Part shown: positions 18,599 through 26,526 of the stretch, piece by piece
How positions within the stretch are numbered: the first letter of the stretch is position 1
How the letters are laid out: the number at the start of each line of letters is the position of its first letter
Source of the DNA: Prorocentrum cordatum
Lineage: Eukaryota; Sar; Dinophyceae; Prorocentrales; Prorocentraceae
Length of the DNA: 30,000 nt
NCBI GenBank assembly: GCA_963575745.1
Contig: CAUYUJ010020275.1
Coordinates: forward strand, 1 to 30,000
Reading direction: 5' to 3'
The notes under the pieces: model-generated
The model's input: only the letters and a program-made list of their open reading frames with translations
What the model was told of the DNA's origin: nothing
The model's database searches: none
Program-made: the position numbers and the translations under genes

Positions 18599-19771
18599 GT
18601 GCAGGTGCACGGCTGGCAGCACTGATGTCGCCTCAGCATCAGTAGCCTCATTCGCGCAGGCGGCGCGACGCGTCGGCCCTACACGCCCCCCTCCCACTCC
18701 TCCAACGCAATTTCAATCCACACCCCTGTGTCAGAACAAATTAGGACACCCCCACACACTCCATCCGCACTCAATTCGTGAAGGCCGCCACGCCGAGGTG
18801 AATTTTGGCCACGCAGGCGGCCGAGTAGCCGTCCCCCAATGCAAGGCGATATGGGGGCGAGTGGACGAGCGGAGCGGGAGGAAGGTGAGGGAACTTCGGC
18901 GGATAAGACAGGTGGGCGGTTGGATGGGATTTGGCAAAAGGGCTGGGTGGAGAAAACTGCATCCGCATAAGAATGAGTGCGGCTATTTTCTGGATGTGCT
19001 GCATCGCCATGTCCGCCCACCCCCCCATCGCCTTGCATATGATGACGCTCAGGCAGCGCGCCCCGATTGCGCGCGCTCGCCCGTCTCTTCGCTGCCGCTC
19101 AGGCAGCGCGCCTCGCTTCCGCGCTCGCCCGTCTTTTCGCTGCCGCTCAGGCAGCGGTTTGAAGCACGCGGCGCCGTCCGCGGTCGGTAGCGCAGGGCGC
19201 CGCTCCGCCCCTGCTGCTCCGCTTAACTAACTCGGCGGACGTGCCGCTACGCCGCCGCCATGCACTGGCAAAAAAAAGTTGGCTGTTATCATATGTTAGC
19301 AGATGTTATCACGCGCCTGATAACACCTGATAACACCTGATAACACCTGATAACATGTTATCAGGTGTTATCATGTGTTAGCATGGTGTTATCACACGCC
19401 TGATAACATATGATAACATATGATAACATGATGTCAATTTTGTGTGGTTGTCATGTTGCGCGCAATTCATTTCAGTATCCGTATCACCTCGTGCGTCCGC
19501 CACGCTTCGAGCGGCTAGTCCGCTGGCGGCCAATCCGCCTCCCTCGCCGCGCCCCTGCACCCTCTCAAGCGGCGAGTCCGCTGGCGGATATGCCGCCCCC
19601 TTCATACCTCACTCCACCCCTCCCTCCACCTTTGAAGCGGCTATTCCGCTGGCGGCTATCCCGCCTCACTTACCGCGCGTTTTCTTCGTCATCGCTTCGC
19701 GTCCAGCTCATCTTGGCATCAGGGCCGCGCGCGACGCGCGGCTTCTCGCGTGCCAAGGCGGTCACGCCGCC
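18599..19771. other. 1.17-kb spacer with palindromes and repeats
   Basis: Contents in order: a 7-bp stem ACTGATG/CATCAGT at 18624-18646; plain sequence to 19040; a 48-50-bp repeat around CGCTCAGGCAGCGCGCC at 19046, 19096 and 19144, whose inner part GCTGC-CGCTCAG-GCAGC is itself a hairpin; the TGATAACA palindrome cluster (19275-19430); and GGCGG-type hairpins at 19510-19665. A frame open from 19442 joins the next gene but has no protein-like character before 19772. Confidence 0.7.
19275..19430. repeat. TGATAACA / TGTTATCA cluster with a 36-bp perfect palindrome
   Basis: The 10-bp unit ACACCTGATA repeats in direct and inverted orientation. 19338-19373 is a perfect palindrome (left half TGATAACACCTGATAACA), centred between 19355 and 19356. 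Further copies of TGATAACATA follow at 19400-19428. It could extrude as a cruciform or bind a dimeric protein. It lies about 400 bp upstream of the next start codon. Confidence 0.9.
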
Positions 19772-19788
19772 ATGGCGGGGACGCCGCC
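19757..19788 (+). promoter_or_regulatory. Two GGCGG hairpins meeting at a start codon
   Basis: GGCGGTCACGCCGCC (19757-19771) ends exactly before ATG 19772, and GGCGGGGACGCCGCC (19774-19788) begins on the G of that ATG. The start codon therefore sits between two members of the island's hairpin family. The right arm of the first hairpin also supplies the GCCGCC of a Kozak-like context. Confidence 0.7.
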
Positions 19789-21710
19789 CGCTGAAGATCA
19801 CCAGCAGCATTCTCTGGCAGTGATGTTCGGAGCAGCCAGGCCGAAAAACAAGGGAGTGATGACCAAGGCGCCCGCAGCGAAGCCCCGTGGGAAAGCTAAG
19901 CTATCGGGGACGCAGATGACACTGACTGGACAGCTTGTGCCGCCGCTCGCATTGACCGACGCAGGGCCGCCGAAGGCACGCGGGAAAAGCAAAGGCAAGG
20001 GCAAAGGTAAGCACCCCGCAGCGTTGAGGACGGCTCGCAAAGCTGCGTCAGCCGCAGCTCCCGCCGAAGAACTGCCTCCTCAGGGCGCAGCGGCTTTGCC
20101 ACCAGAGCCGGACGACGCAGCGTCAGAGGCGGCATCGGGCTCCGAGGAGCGCGGCGACGAGATTGGTTCCGAGCTCGGCGTCAAACAGGATGAGCTTGAG
20201 AGTGCCAAGCGTGAGCTTGAGGAGGAAGAGGCTCCACCGCAGGGCGCGGTAGCCAAGGTTGAGAATGAGGAGCGCTCGCCCGAGGCGGCAGCGCCGCAGG
20301 CGGAGGAGGAGGAGGCAGCTCAGGACGATCCGCCAGCAGGCGCTCCCCAGGTAGGGGAGTTCGTGGATGTGCATGGCATCGAGGATAGCATCGTGCGTTG
20401 CAACCGCTGCTGTCGCACGGCAAAGGAGTGCAACTACAGGATCAGGGCGAAGGGCCAGTCGACTTACCAGTGCGACGCGTGCAACACGAACGGGGTGCGC
20501 CTTTCTCGGAGGTTCGGACAGTGGCCGCCAAAGTGTTTCGCCAAAATGAAGAGTGAGTTCAAGCAGCAGTTCTACAAGGATCTGGCAGAAGATCCTGGGC
20601 TGTCGAACCTCGATCGCATTGAAGCCTTCGTGGTCAGCTCAATCACTGTCCAACGGATGGAGGAGGAGCGCGTCCGCAAGGGTGGCAAGTACCTTCCGCT
20701 GAGGAAGTGGGCGCACGACGGCTTCGACGCGAAAAAGATTGAAGATAATGTGCAGGATAAGAGGTGGAACCCTGATCTCGGGGAGTGGACGTACAGGCCG
20801 CAATTGGAGGCGGCCTGGAGCGAGACAGTGGAGGCCGCAGTGCGCAACGAGCTGTACACCGATAAGAGGACGCAGGCGAAGCAGAGCGGCCCGCGGGCAG
20901 CGGCCTCGACGGGCGTCGCAGAGCACGGCGGCGACAAGGGCGACAGAAGCGACGAGAGCGACATGTCCAGATCCAGGCGGCGCCGCAGGCGCAGGTCTGA
21001 CAGCCGCAGGAGGAGGAGGCGCAGCATGAGCAGGCGCGACAGCAGGGGCAGGCGCGACAGCAGGAGCAGACGCCGCGACAGACGTCGCGACACCAACCGC
21101 AGCAGGAGCCGCTCGCGCGGCGACCGCGACAGGAGCAAGAGCCGCCGCAAGGGCAGGAGCAAGAGCCGCGGCAAGAGCAAGGACAGGAGCAAGAGCAGGC
21201 CGTTTGGGGGTTCAACGCAGGGGTGTCGCCTGGGCTTCGCATTCGTTTTCGGTTTCCGTTCAACTCTTCAGGTTCGGATCGGGTTATTGATTTCGCTCGG
21301 CTCGAAGTGTTGTCATTTTCGGACAACCCCGAAGGCTCCGCAGGGATAAGGACGCTGAGAAGGAGCGGAGGCGACAGGAAGCGAGGGAGAAGGCCGAGCA
21401 GGCCAAGAAGGAGACGCAGGAGAAAAACCTGGCGCTGAAGTGGATCGGCACCGCAACGAGGCTCGAGACAGAGCTGGACGGGTACCTCGAGCATGAGAAG
21501 GCGGACAAGGTGCCGTCATGGGCTGTGAAGAACGCGAAGGCGGCGAGGAAGTCTGTGGCAGTCATGAAGGCGGTGGCGCAGAAGCGCGTGCACAGCGGCG
21601 TGGCGTTGACGATCACGCAGGACGAGGCCATCAGCATCCAGAAGGATGCGAGCTCGGCGGCGAGGGCCATCGCGGGGATGCTCAAGGAGGCGCAGAAGCA
21701 CAGCACCTGA
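19772..21710 (+). CDS. Cys4-type zinc-binding, SR-rich protein, two inferred exons (597 aa)
   Basis: Exon 1 is 19772-21198 and exon 2 is 21344-21710. The GC-AG intron (AG|GCCGTTTG ... CTCCGCAG|GG) joins SKSR to DKDAEKERRRQEAREKAEQ in frame. The first ~200 residues are basic, then acidic (PRGKAKLSGTQ, KARGKSKGKGKGKH, ESAKRELEEEEA). A Cys cluster follows: C210-x2-C213, C220 and C234-x2-C237 within RCNRCCRTAKECNYR and YQCDACNTNG, likely one zinc site. Next is a conserved-looking region (FGQWPPKCFAKMKSEFKQQF; RKGGKYLPLRKWAHDGFDAKKI). Then comes a long Arg/Ser domain (MSRSRRRRRRRSDSRRRR...) like those of splicing factors, and a coiled, Lys/Ala-rich C-terminus. A nuclear RNA-related role is inferred from the RS domain. 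No family name is claimed. The start has GCCGCCATGG context and lies between two hairpins. Confidence 0.65.
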
Positions 21711-21717
21711 GCGCCCC

Positions 21718-21801
21718 ATGGTGGCCCAGTACATCATGAAGTACGGCCTGAAAAAGGTGGAGAAGGACCCGAATAAGCCGCGGCCGCTGGGCCGCTCGTG
21801 A
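21718..21801 (+). other. Short conserved-looking reading frame after the stop (27 aa)
   Basis: Seven bases after the preceding stop, ATG opens MVAQYIMKYGLKKVEKDPNK and PRPLGRS-stop. It has protein-like composition. It may be an alternative last exon of the upstream gene or a remnant. It ends at the border of the duplicated 3' block. Confidence 0.25.
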
Positions 21802-22013
21802 GCAGGGGCGGCAGTTGGGCCGCTCCTGACGAGGTGTGTGATTTCGTACACTTGTTATTGTTGGTAAAACAACATTTCCACCGCCACCCCACTCGTTACC
21901 ACCGCAGCCCTTCGTTTGGCGGGGATGCCGCCTTTCCACTCTCGCAAGCCCTTGGCGGACATGCCGCCTTGCCTTCATTTGGCGGAGATGCCGCCTTTGC
22001 TGCTCATCGCGCT
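21802..22013. repeat. Duplicated 3' block, copy 1
   Basis: Begins GCAGGGGCGGCAGTTGGG and contains GACGAGGTGTGTGATTTCGT, then GGCGG-N5-CCGCC hairpins at 21918, 21954 and 21981. Nearly identical to 22181-22411 apart from a short variable stretch after TTGTTATTGTTG. Confidence 0.9.
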
Positions 22014-22042
22014 CCGATGCCTCACTTGGCGAGGCGAAGCGC

Positions 22043-22246
22043 TTGCATAACTCCCTCCTGCTCGAGCGCGTCCTGCCCGAGACCCTACCGCGCGAGCTGT
22101 GGCTCGCGAAGGCCAGCGACACCGTTGGGAATCCCATCGATTGGCGGTCGGAGACGAAGCAGAGGCGAAGCAGCTCCTTGGCAGGGGCGGCAGTTGGGCC
22201 GCTCATGACGAGGTGTGTGATTTCGTACAATTGTTATTGTTGTTGA
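22043..22246 (+). pseudogene. Fragment carrying a second VGNPIDWRSE motif
   Basis: A 67-codon frame reads LLLERVLPETLPRELWLAKA and then SDTVGNPIDWRSETKQ before running into copy 2 of the duplicated block. 22116-22154 matches 16872-16910 of the Pro/Arg-rich gene at 37 of 39 bases. One difference is silent in Asp; the other gives Thr for Pro. No independent gene structure is visible. It is probably a partial duplicate or a leftover exon. Confidence 0.45.
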
Positions 22247-22411
22247 AAAAAACATTTCTTCGTTGCCATCGCCACCCCACTCGTTACCACCGCAGCCCTT
22301 CGTTTGGCGGGGATGCCGCCTTTCCACTCTCGCAAGCCCTTGGCGGACATGCCGCCTTGCCTTCATTTGGCGGAGATGCCGCCTTTGCTGCCCACCGCGC
22401 TCGCACCGTTC
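22181..22411. repeat. Duplicated 3' block, copy 2
   Basis: Second copy of the block at 21802-22013, offset about 380 bp, with hairpins from 22306. It includes ~20 extra bases (AAAAAAACATTTCTTCGTTG region) that copy 1 lacks. Confidence 0.9.
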
Positions 22412-22457
22412 TCTCGCGTTTCCCAATGACATGATCTGCCACCGTCCCACCCCTCAT

Positions 22458-22478
22458 CCGTAGTCTTTGTGGCTCAAG
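22458..22478 (+). other. Relict dinoflagellate spliced-leader sequence
   Basis: Reads CCGTAGTCTTTG followed by TGGCTCAAG. Compared with the known 21-base core of the dinoflagellate spliced leader (CCGTAGCCATTT + TGGCTCAAG), 18 of 21 positions agree, including the first six and last nine. It ends 43 bp before the next start codon. In dinoflagellates, genomic relict leaders mark genes that passed through a trans-spliced mRNA and were retroposed. Confidence 0.7.
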
Positions 22479-22521
22479 TGGAGCCGCTCGAGGTCGTGCC
22501 CCTTCGCGGTCTTGCGCCGCC

Positions 22522-22818
22522 ATGGCGAGCATCGCGGACAAGTACGACGTCGATGACTTCGAGCTCATCACGGGTGGCAGTGCGTGGAGCTGGGCGACCA
22601 TCGTGGTGCGCTTCATCGAGTGGCGCAATCGTTGCCGCCATGCACGCGCCGTTGGCATCAAGGGCCAGATGCTCATCGACAAGGCGCGGCGCATGATGGA
22701 GGAGGCGCGCCGCACCGAGGAGCGCGGCAAGATGCTGTGCCAGATGTCGAAGCAGACGGTGCAGGACATCCCAGGCGGCATTCGGTTCTTCTGCCGCCAG
22801 CCGCACCAGGAGAGCTGA
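22522..22818 (+). CDS. Small helical protein, probable retrogene (98 aa)
   Basis: Intronless frame from ATG (GCGCCGCCATGG context) to TGA. It reads MASIADKYDVDDFELITGGS, then a Trp-rich stretch (AWSWATIVVRFIEWRNRCRH), then a long charged helix (IKGQMLIDKARRMMEEARRT), ending FFCRQPHQES. There is no recognised domain, signal peptide or membrane segment. Absence of introns and the relict spliced leader 43 bp upstream argue that it arose by reverse transcription of a mature mRNA. A small ATCGGC/GCCGAT stem follows the stop (22824-22838). Function unknown; it could be complete or a 5' fragment of a longer ancestral gene. Confidence 0.65.
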   Translation: MASIADKYDVDDFELITGGSAWSWATIVVRFIEWRNRCRHARAVGIKGQMLIDKARRMMEEARRTEERGKMLCQMSKQTVQDIPGGIRFFCRQPHQES

Positions 22819-23365
22819 GCGGCGATCGGCTGGGCCGATAGAGGAGGATAAGGAGGAAGAGGAGGCAGGATGAGGAGAGGAGGAGGAGGTGGATGAGGAG
22901 TTGGAGGCAGCACGCGCACCCGCACTAAGAGCCGCCAGCCGCCGCCGCGCCCGTCCCGCGCTGCGCCCGCCCCGAGCTCGAGCCGCCAGCCGCGCCCGTC
23001 TCCGAGCGCTGGCGGCTTGGAACCCGAGCTTGAAACTCAAGCTCGAAATTGCGTGCGAGAAAAAGAAATCTCCCTTGCAAGTTCCGTTGCTACGCTCACT
23101 TCGCGCCTCCGCAATCTCCCCCACCCACCCCCCTCCCCCCTCCCCCCTCCCCCCATGCCCCCTCGCCCCCACGCTCTTCGGCGGCTACGCCGCCCCTCCC
23201 GACCCTTCAGGCGGCTACACCGCCATGCCCTTCGGCGGCTACTCCGCCCCGCGATCCATTCCCGCCTCCACTTCCGTCTCTCTGGCTGCAATTCGTTTTT
23301 CTCAACCGCGCTGGGCCTCGCGCTGCCCCCCGCCCCCGCCCCTCCCGCGCGCGGGCGTCGGCGCA
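22819..23365. other. Spacer with purine tract and three GGCGG-N5-CCGCC hairpins
   Basis: 22840-22900 is a GAGGAGGA-rich stretch. Hairpins GGCGGCTAC-R-CCGCC start at 23180, 23210 and 23234. The frame open through 22889-23365 into the next gene lacks protein-like composition before the ATG at 23366. Confidence 0.6.
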
Positions 23366-25777
23366 ATGGGGAAACGCGCCCTGCAGGTGGACAAGCAGGT
23401 GGAGCAGCGGGCTCGACTGCAACAGTGTCTGGCCCTGCGCGGCGTGTCCGCGGCTTTGCTCGAGCGAATCGTGACTGCGCTTGGCCATGGCGACGACGCG
23501 GGCGATGCTATAGACGTGAGCGCTCGGGCCATGCAGCGATCGCAGACGGCATCCGTGGCCGATCTCATCAGCGCAGTGCGGCTGCAGCCCAAGATCGGCA
23601 CGCCTTTCCGATGGAGCGTGGCGCTGCCGCATCGGCTGATGCCGAGGCTCCTGTCGGACTGCCCTCTCTGGAGTTCAATGTTTTGGGAAGCGATGCGCCG
23701 TTTCCCTGTGTCGCGCGATCGGCCGTGGAGGCTTTTGCTGTACTGCGACGACATTGGCGTGGGCAACGCCTTGAAGATAGATAATCGTCGGAATCAGCTC
23801 GCGGTGTATGCGAGTTTCCTCGAGTTCGGATCCTTCTTGCAGAAGGAGGTTGCGTGGCTGCCGATCGGCACCTTGCGCGTCGTCGTGAAGAAGAGCATCG
23901 GCGGCTCGGCCGTGGCGCGGGCATTGCTTCGCGCGCTGTTCCTGGGCCCAGAGAGTCTGTCGGAGCACGGTGCGCCAATCGGCGGCGTGCACTTTTTCGC
24001 CAAGTTCCACCGCTTGATTGCAGACGAGGCGGCTGGAAAAGAGACATTCTGCACCAAGGGCGCTGCAGGTCTGAGACCGTGCTTGCAATGCAAGAACGTT
24101 GTGCTGGATCAGGCGGAATGTCTTGCAGACTACGACGACGATGATTACCTCGTGCCTCTCTGGTGCGCTGACTCGTCGCGCTTTGACCCGCTGTCGTCAG
24201 ACGAGTTTTTGCAGCAATATGATGATTTGGCGTCGCTGCGGGACACGACAACCAGAGCGAACATCGAGAGACTGGAGCCAGGGAGGAAAACATTTCCATC
24301 GATCCCCTTCTGATGTCCCCCCCTTCCTTCCCTTCTGATGTTCCGGCCCCCGAAGGAGACGGCAATGGGCATCACTCTGGATGACCGTTCTCTGGTGGCG
24401 CGCCAGGCGTTGCGGACGGTGGCGCCGCCGAGCACATACGTGAGGGACCCCATGCATACCATGCTGGCCAGCGGCGGGACCTTGCAGGTCGAAATCTTTG
24501 CGCTCCTCAAGGCGGTGAGGGATGTCATCCCCGACGCGTGGGGAACGTGGCGGGATCGCTGCTCGGCGTGGCGGACTGGCAGACGCGGCAGGAAACCGCC
24601 AGCGTTTCTGTTCAGCGTGGCTCGGAAGAAAGCGACCTGCAAGGCGTCGCACTTCGTGGGCAAGGCGTCGGATTGCTTGGCCGTGTTCCCTTTGATTCGT
24701 CATTGGGTGCACACAGAGCTGCGTCCCAGCGGCATGGCGAACGCTGCGGCGCGGTCGTTCGAGGCGATGGCGAAGATGCTCGAATTGTACATGCAGGGCA
24801 AAAGGACATGCGGCCGCAGCTGAAACGCAAACGCTGGCCTGCGCGTTCGAGGATGCACCGCGTCGGCCCGCGCGCATCCTCGAGCGCTAGGTGGCAGGCG
24901 GTTCGGCTACGTCCTGAGGATCGGCGCCGTGCCGAATTTGATAGCTGTCTGGACCAAGGCCGTTTCGATTTCCTTGGCGCTGCACAAAGCCGCGCACGGG
25001 CCAGCCCTGATCAAGCCGAAGCATCATTATTTGTGGCACGTCCCCGACCAGCCTGCGGAGGACGGCATCTGGTTGGACGCCTTCGTACTCGAGCGGAAGC
25101 ACAACCTGCTTCGGTCCAGGTCGCAGGAGATCGACAACCCTGAGAATTTCGAGCGGTCGGCCTTGACGGCGATGCTCGCCTGCTTCCTGGAGGAAGCGAA
25201 GGAGGCGCCGCGCTCCCGCGCCAAAGCGTGGCGCACGCCAGAGCTGGACAGTACGTTCGGGCACTCGGGGCGCAACCTTGCATGCCCTTTGTGGAGGAAG
25301 ATGGGCTGGGAGAGGGGAAGGCGGTTTGCCGCCGAGGCGGCTCGCCGCCAGGAGGAGGAGGAGGAGGAGGAGGAGGAGGAGGAGGAGGAGGAGGAACCCC
25401 TCCGCAGGGCTGAAACGTGGACCAGCAGAGAGGCGTCGATCGACGGCCAGATGCACGGCAGCCAGGACAGACGGCGCAACCAACCTTGGTATTTAGGGGT
25501 GCACATGCGTGTGCCCCCCAAAAAATCGAGGCGTTGCTGCCCTCAGGATTTTCTCCTGGGCGACGGCGAGGCGTACATCGTGCATTGCTGCGCGCAGGCT
25601 GGCGCCGCCAGCTACCTGCTGGTGGAGACCCTGGAATGGGTGCGCGCGCCATGCCCAGGCGCGTCCCTGTGGCGGCCGCGCGGCGACGTCGCCGTGATGC
25701 CCGCCGAGCTGATCCCGCCAGCCTGGGCGGCTTATCGGCGACTACAGGACGATGGCTATGTGCTCGCCATCACGTGA
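23366..25777 (+). CDS. Transposase-like protein, five inferred exons (689 aa)
   Basis: Inferred exons: 23366-24274, 24356-24804, 24898-25320, 25408-25465, 25547-25777; all phases agree. Main blocks are WRLLLYCDDIGVGNALKIDN (D128/D129), FLEFGSFLQKEVAWLPIGTL, HFFAKFHRLIADEAAGKETF (D220), GLRPCLQCKNVV (C239-x2-C242), YVRDPMHTML (D334, H337), LIKPKHHYLWHVPDQ (about 492-504), DAFVLERKHNLL (E518) and a C-terminal IPPAWAAYRRLQDDGYVLAI. The order of an Asp in a strand before an FLEFG...WLPI segment, a CxxC, then D-x-MH, KPKHH and ERKH recalls an abundant dinoflagellate family and, more loosely, Plavaka/KDZ-type DDE transposases. This is recall, not a search, and the catalytic residues are guesses. 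It is the gene nearest the right terminal repeat, as expected for an element's own transposase. Without splicing the frame stops at 24311, and the frame from 24338 stops at 24823. Confidence 0.55.
24275..24355 (+). other. Inferred intron 1 of the transposase-like gene (border uncertain)
   Basis: 81 nt, proposed CTG|GAGCCAGG ... CCCGAAG|GAG, a GA-AG intron with GAG at both borders. It removes the TGA at 24311-24313. A direct repeat, CCTTCTGATGT, at 24306 and 24330 lies inside. Other phase-0 borders within about 10 nt are possible. Confidence 0.4.
24805..24897 (+). other. Inferred intron 2 of the transposase-like gene, with an inverted repeat
   Basis: 93 nt, AAAAG|GACATG ... GGCAG|GCGG, GA-AG, phase 2, giving ELYMQGKR then RFGYVLRIG. 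It contains the inverted repeat CGAGGATGC (24848-24856) / GCATCCTCG (24874-24882). Confidence 0.5.
25321..25407 (+). other. Inferred intron 3 of the transposase-like gene
   Basis: 87 nt, GGGAAG|GCGGTTTG ... CTCCGCAG|GGCT, GC-AG. It holds two island-type hairpins (GGCGGTTTGCCGCC, GGCGGCTCGCCGCC) and a GGA array that would otherwise encode a run of 15 Glu. Its length is a multiple of three, so the frame is open even when unspliced. Confidence 0.5.
25466..25546 (+). other. Inferred intron 4 of the transposase-like gene, with hairpin
   Basis: 81 nt, AGCCAG|GACAGACG ... CCCTCAG|GATT, GA-AG, phase 0, with CAG|GA at both borders. It contains the hairpin GGGGTGCACA-TGCG-TGTGCCCCCC (25496-25519). Splicing joins DGQMHGSQ to DFLLGDGEAYIVHC. 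Confidence 0.5.
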
Positions 25778-26219
25778 AAAAGGAAAAAACGAGCGCATGC
25801 GAGAGCGGATATGCCGCTGGCGGATGCGCCGCCCTTCGATAGAGAGGTGCAGGAGGGAGGGGCGGATATGCCGCCGAAGAAGGAAGGCGGGCTCGGGGAG
25901 GGAAGGCGGCAGGAGGGAGCGGGGGCGGGCTGGCCGCCGACAACGAGGAGAGGAGAGGGGAGGCGGTGATGGCCGCCGAGGGGAGGCAGTTTGAAGAATA
26001 GTTGATCCCCCCCCCTCTCCCTCTCCCCCCTTCCCCTCCGCGCCCCGCAGGCGTCCTGAGGGCGGCTCGGCGCGTCGACCTGCGGCGCCCTGTCCTGAAA
26101 AACTGTTGTGTTGTAGTTGTTAAAACGTTTTTTGTGGTTTTTTCCCGAAACATAGCAATATCAAGAACAAACATGCAAAACATAGAAAGTTATGCAAATT
26201 TCGGGTTAACCGAATCGGA
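25778..26219. other. 3' spacer of the last gene
   Basis: Hairpins GGCGGATGCGCCGCC (25819) and GGCGGATATGCCGCC (25861), then purine-rich sequence and a C-rich tract to 26050. From about 26097 the sequence becomes AT-rich (TTGTTAAAACGTTTTTTGTG) towards the right end of the island. No gene. Confidence 0.6.
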
Positions 26220-26525
26220 CAGCCCACATCGACTTAGCTGACTTAGCTACTAAGTTGGGTATGTTGAGGTGTATGTATCGATATATCTTGGCAGTGGTAC
26301 CCGATAGCTCAGTTGATAAGATGGATGGTTCTGTGAGTAGTATGTATGGTATGTTGTTGAATATACTTATCTAACAAAACGTTAAGTAGATGAATGCGAA
26401 GTTCGATATTTTATATATGTTGAATATGTGAGGTCAACTAGCATGAACCTACATACATCTTCGTTGAAACGATTTCATCGGATATACAACGCTCTTACCG
26501 CACTTACACCCACCCGACGATCAAA
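26220..26525 (-). repeat. Right subterminal region and terminal inverted repeat
   Basis: 26488-26525 is the complement of the left 38-bp arm with one difference. 26220-26238 is the complement of the inner block at 12487-12504 with one inserted base. The distance between the two blocks is 249 bp here and 127 bp on the left. AT-rich, no reading frame. A tRNA A-box-like word at 26305-26318 was considered and rejected as a tRNA. Confidence 0.8.
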
Positions 26526-26526
26526 T

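Larger units (their letters stand above)
12322..26525. mobile_element. Candidate 14.2-kb element with terminal inverted repeats carrying six genes
   Basis: The ends are inverted copies: 12322-12359 and the complement of 26488-26525 agree at 37 of 38 positions, starting TTTGATCGTCGGGTGG. A second inverted block lies further in (GCTAAGTCGATG-GGGCTG at 12487-12504; complement at 26220-26238). Outside both ends lies GGACACC satellite in one and the same orientation, as expected if an element entered a pre-existing array. An 8-mer, CAGGACAC, lies just outside both ends (12310-12317 and 26527-26534); it is a weak target-duplication candidate because the satellite itself repeats. The rightmost gene encodes a transposase-like protein. 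Alternative: an ordinary unidirectional gene block with shared boundary sequences. Confidence 0.5.

Noticed and set aside
19704-19726. CCAGCTCATCTTGGCATCAG upstream of the SR-rich gene as a degenerate spliced leader
   Set aside because: It needs several gaps and mismatches to align; far weaker than the 22458-22478 match, although its distance to the ATG is similar.
26301-26375. tRNA-like sequence with an A-box-like word (TAGCTCAGTTGATAAGA)
   Set aside because: No matching D stem, anticodon stem or T-arm (no GGTTCGA-like B box), and the acceptor ends do not pair. At most a decayed tRNA-derived piece.
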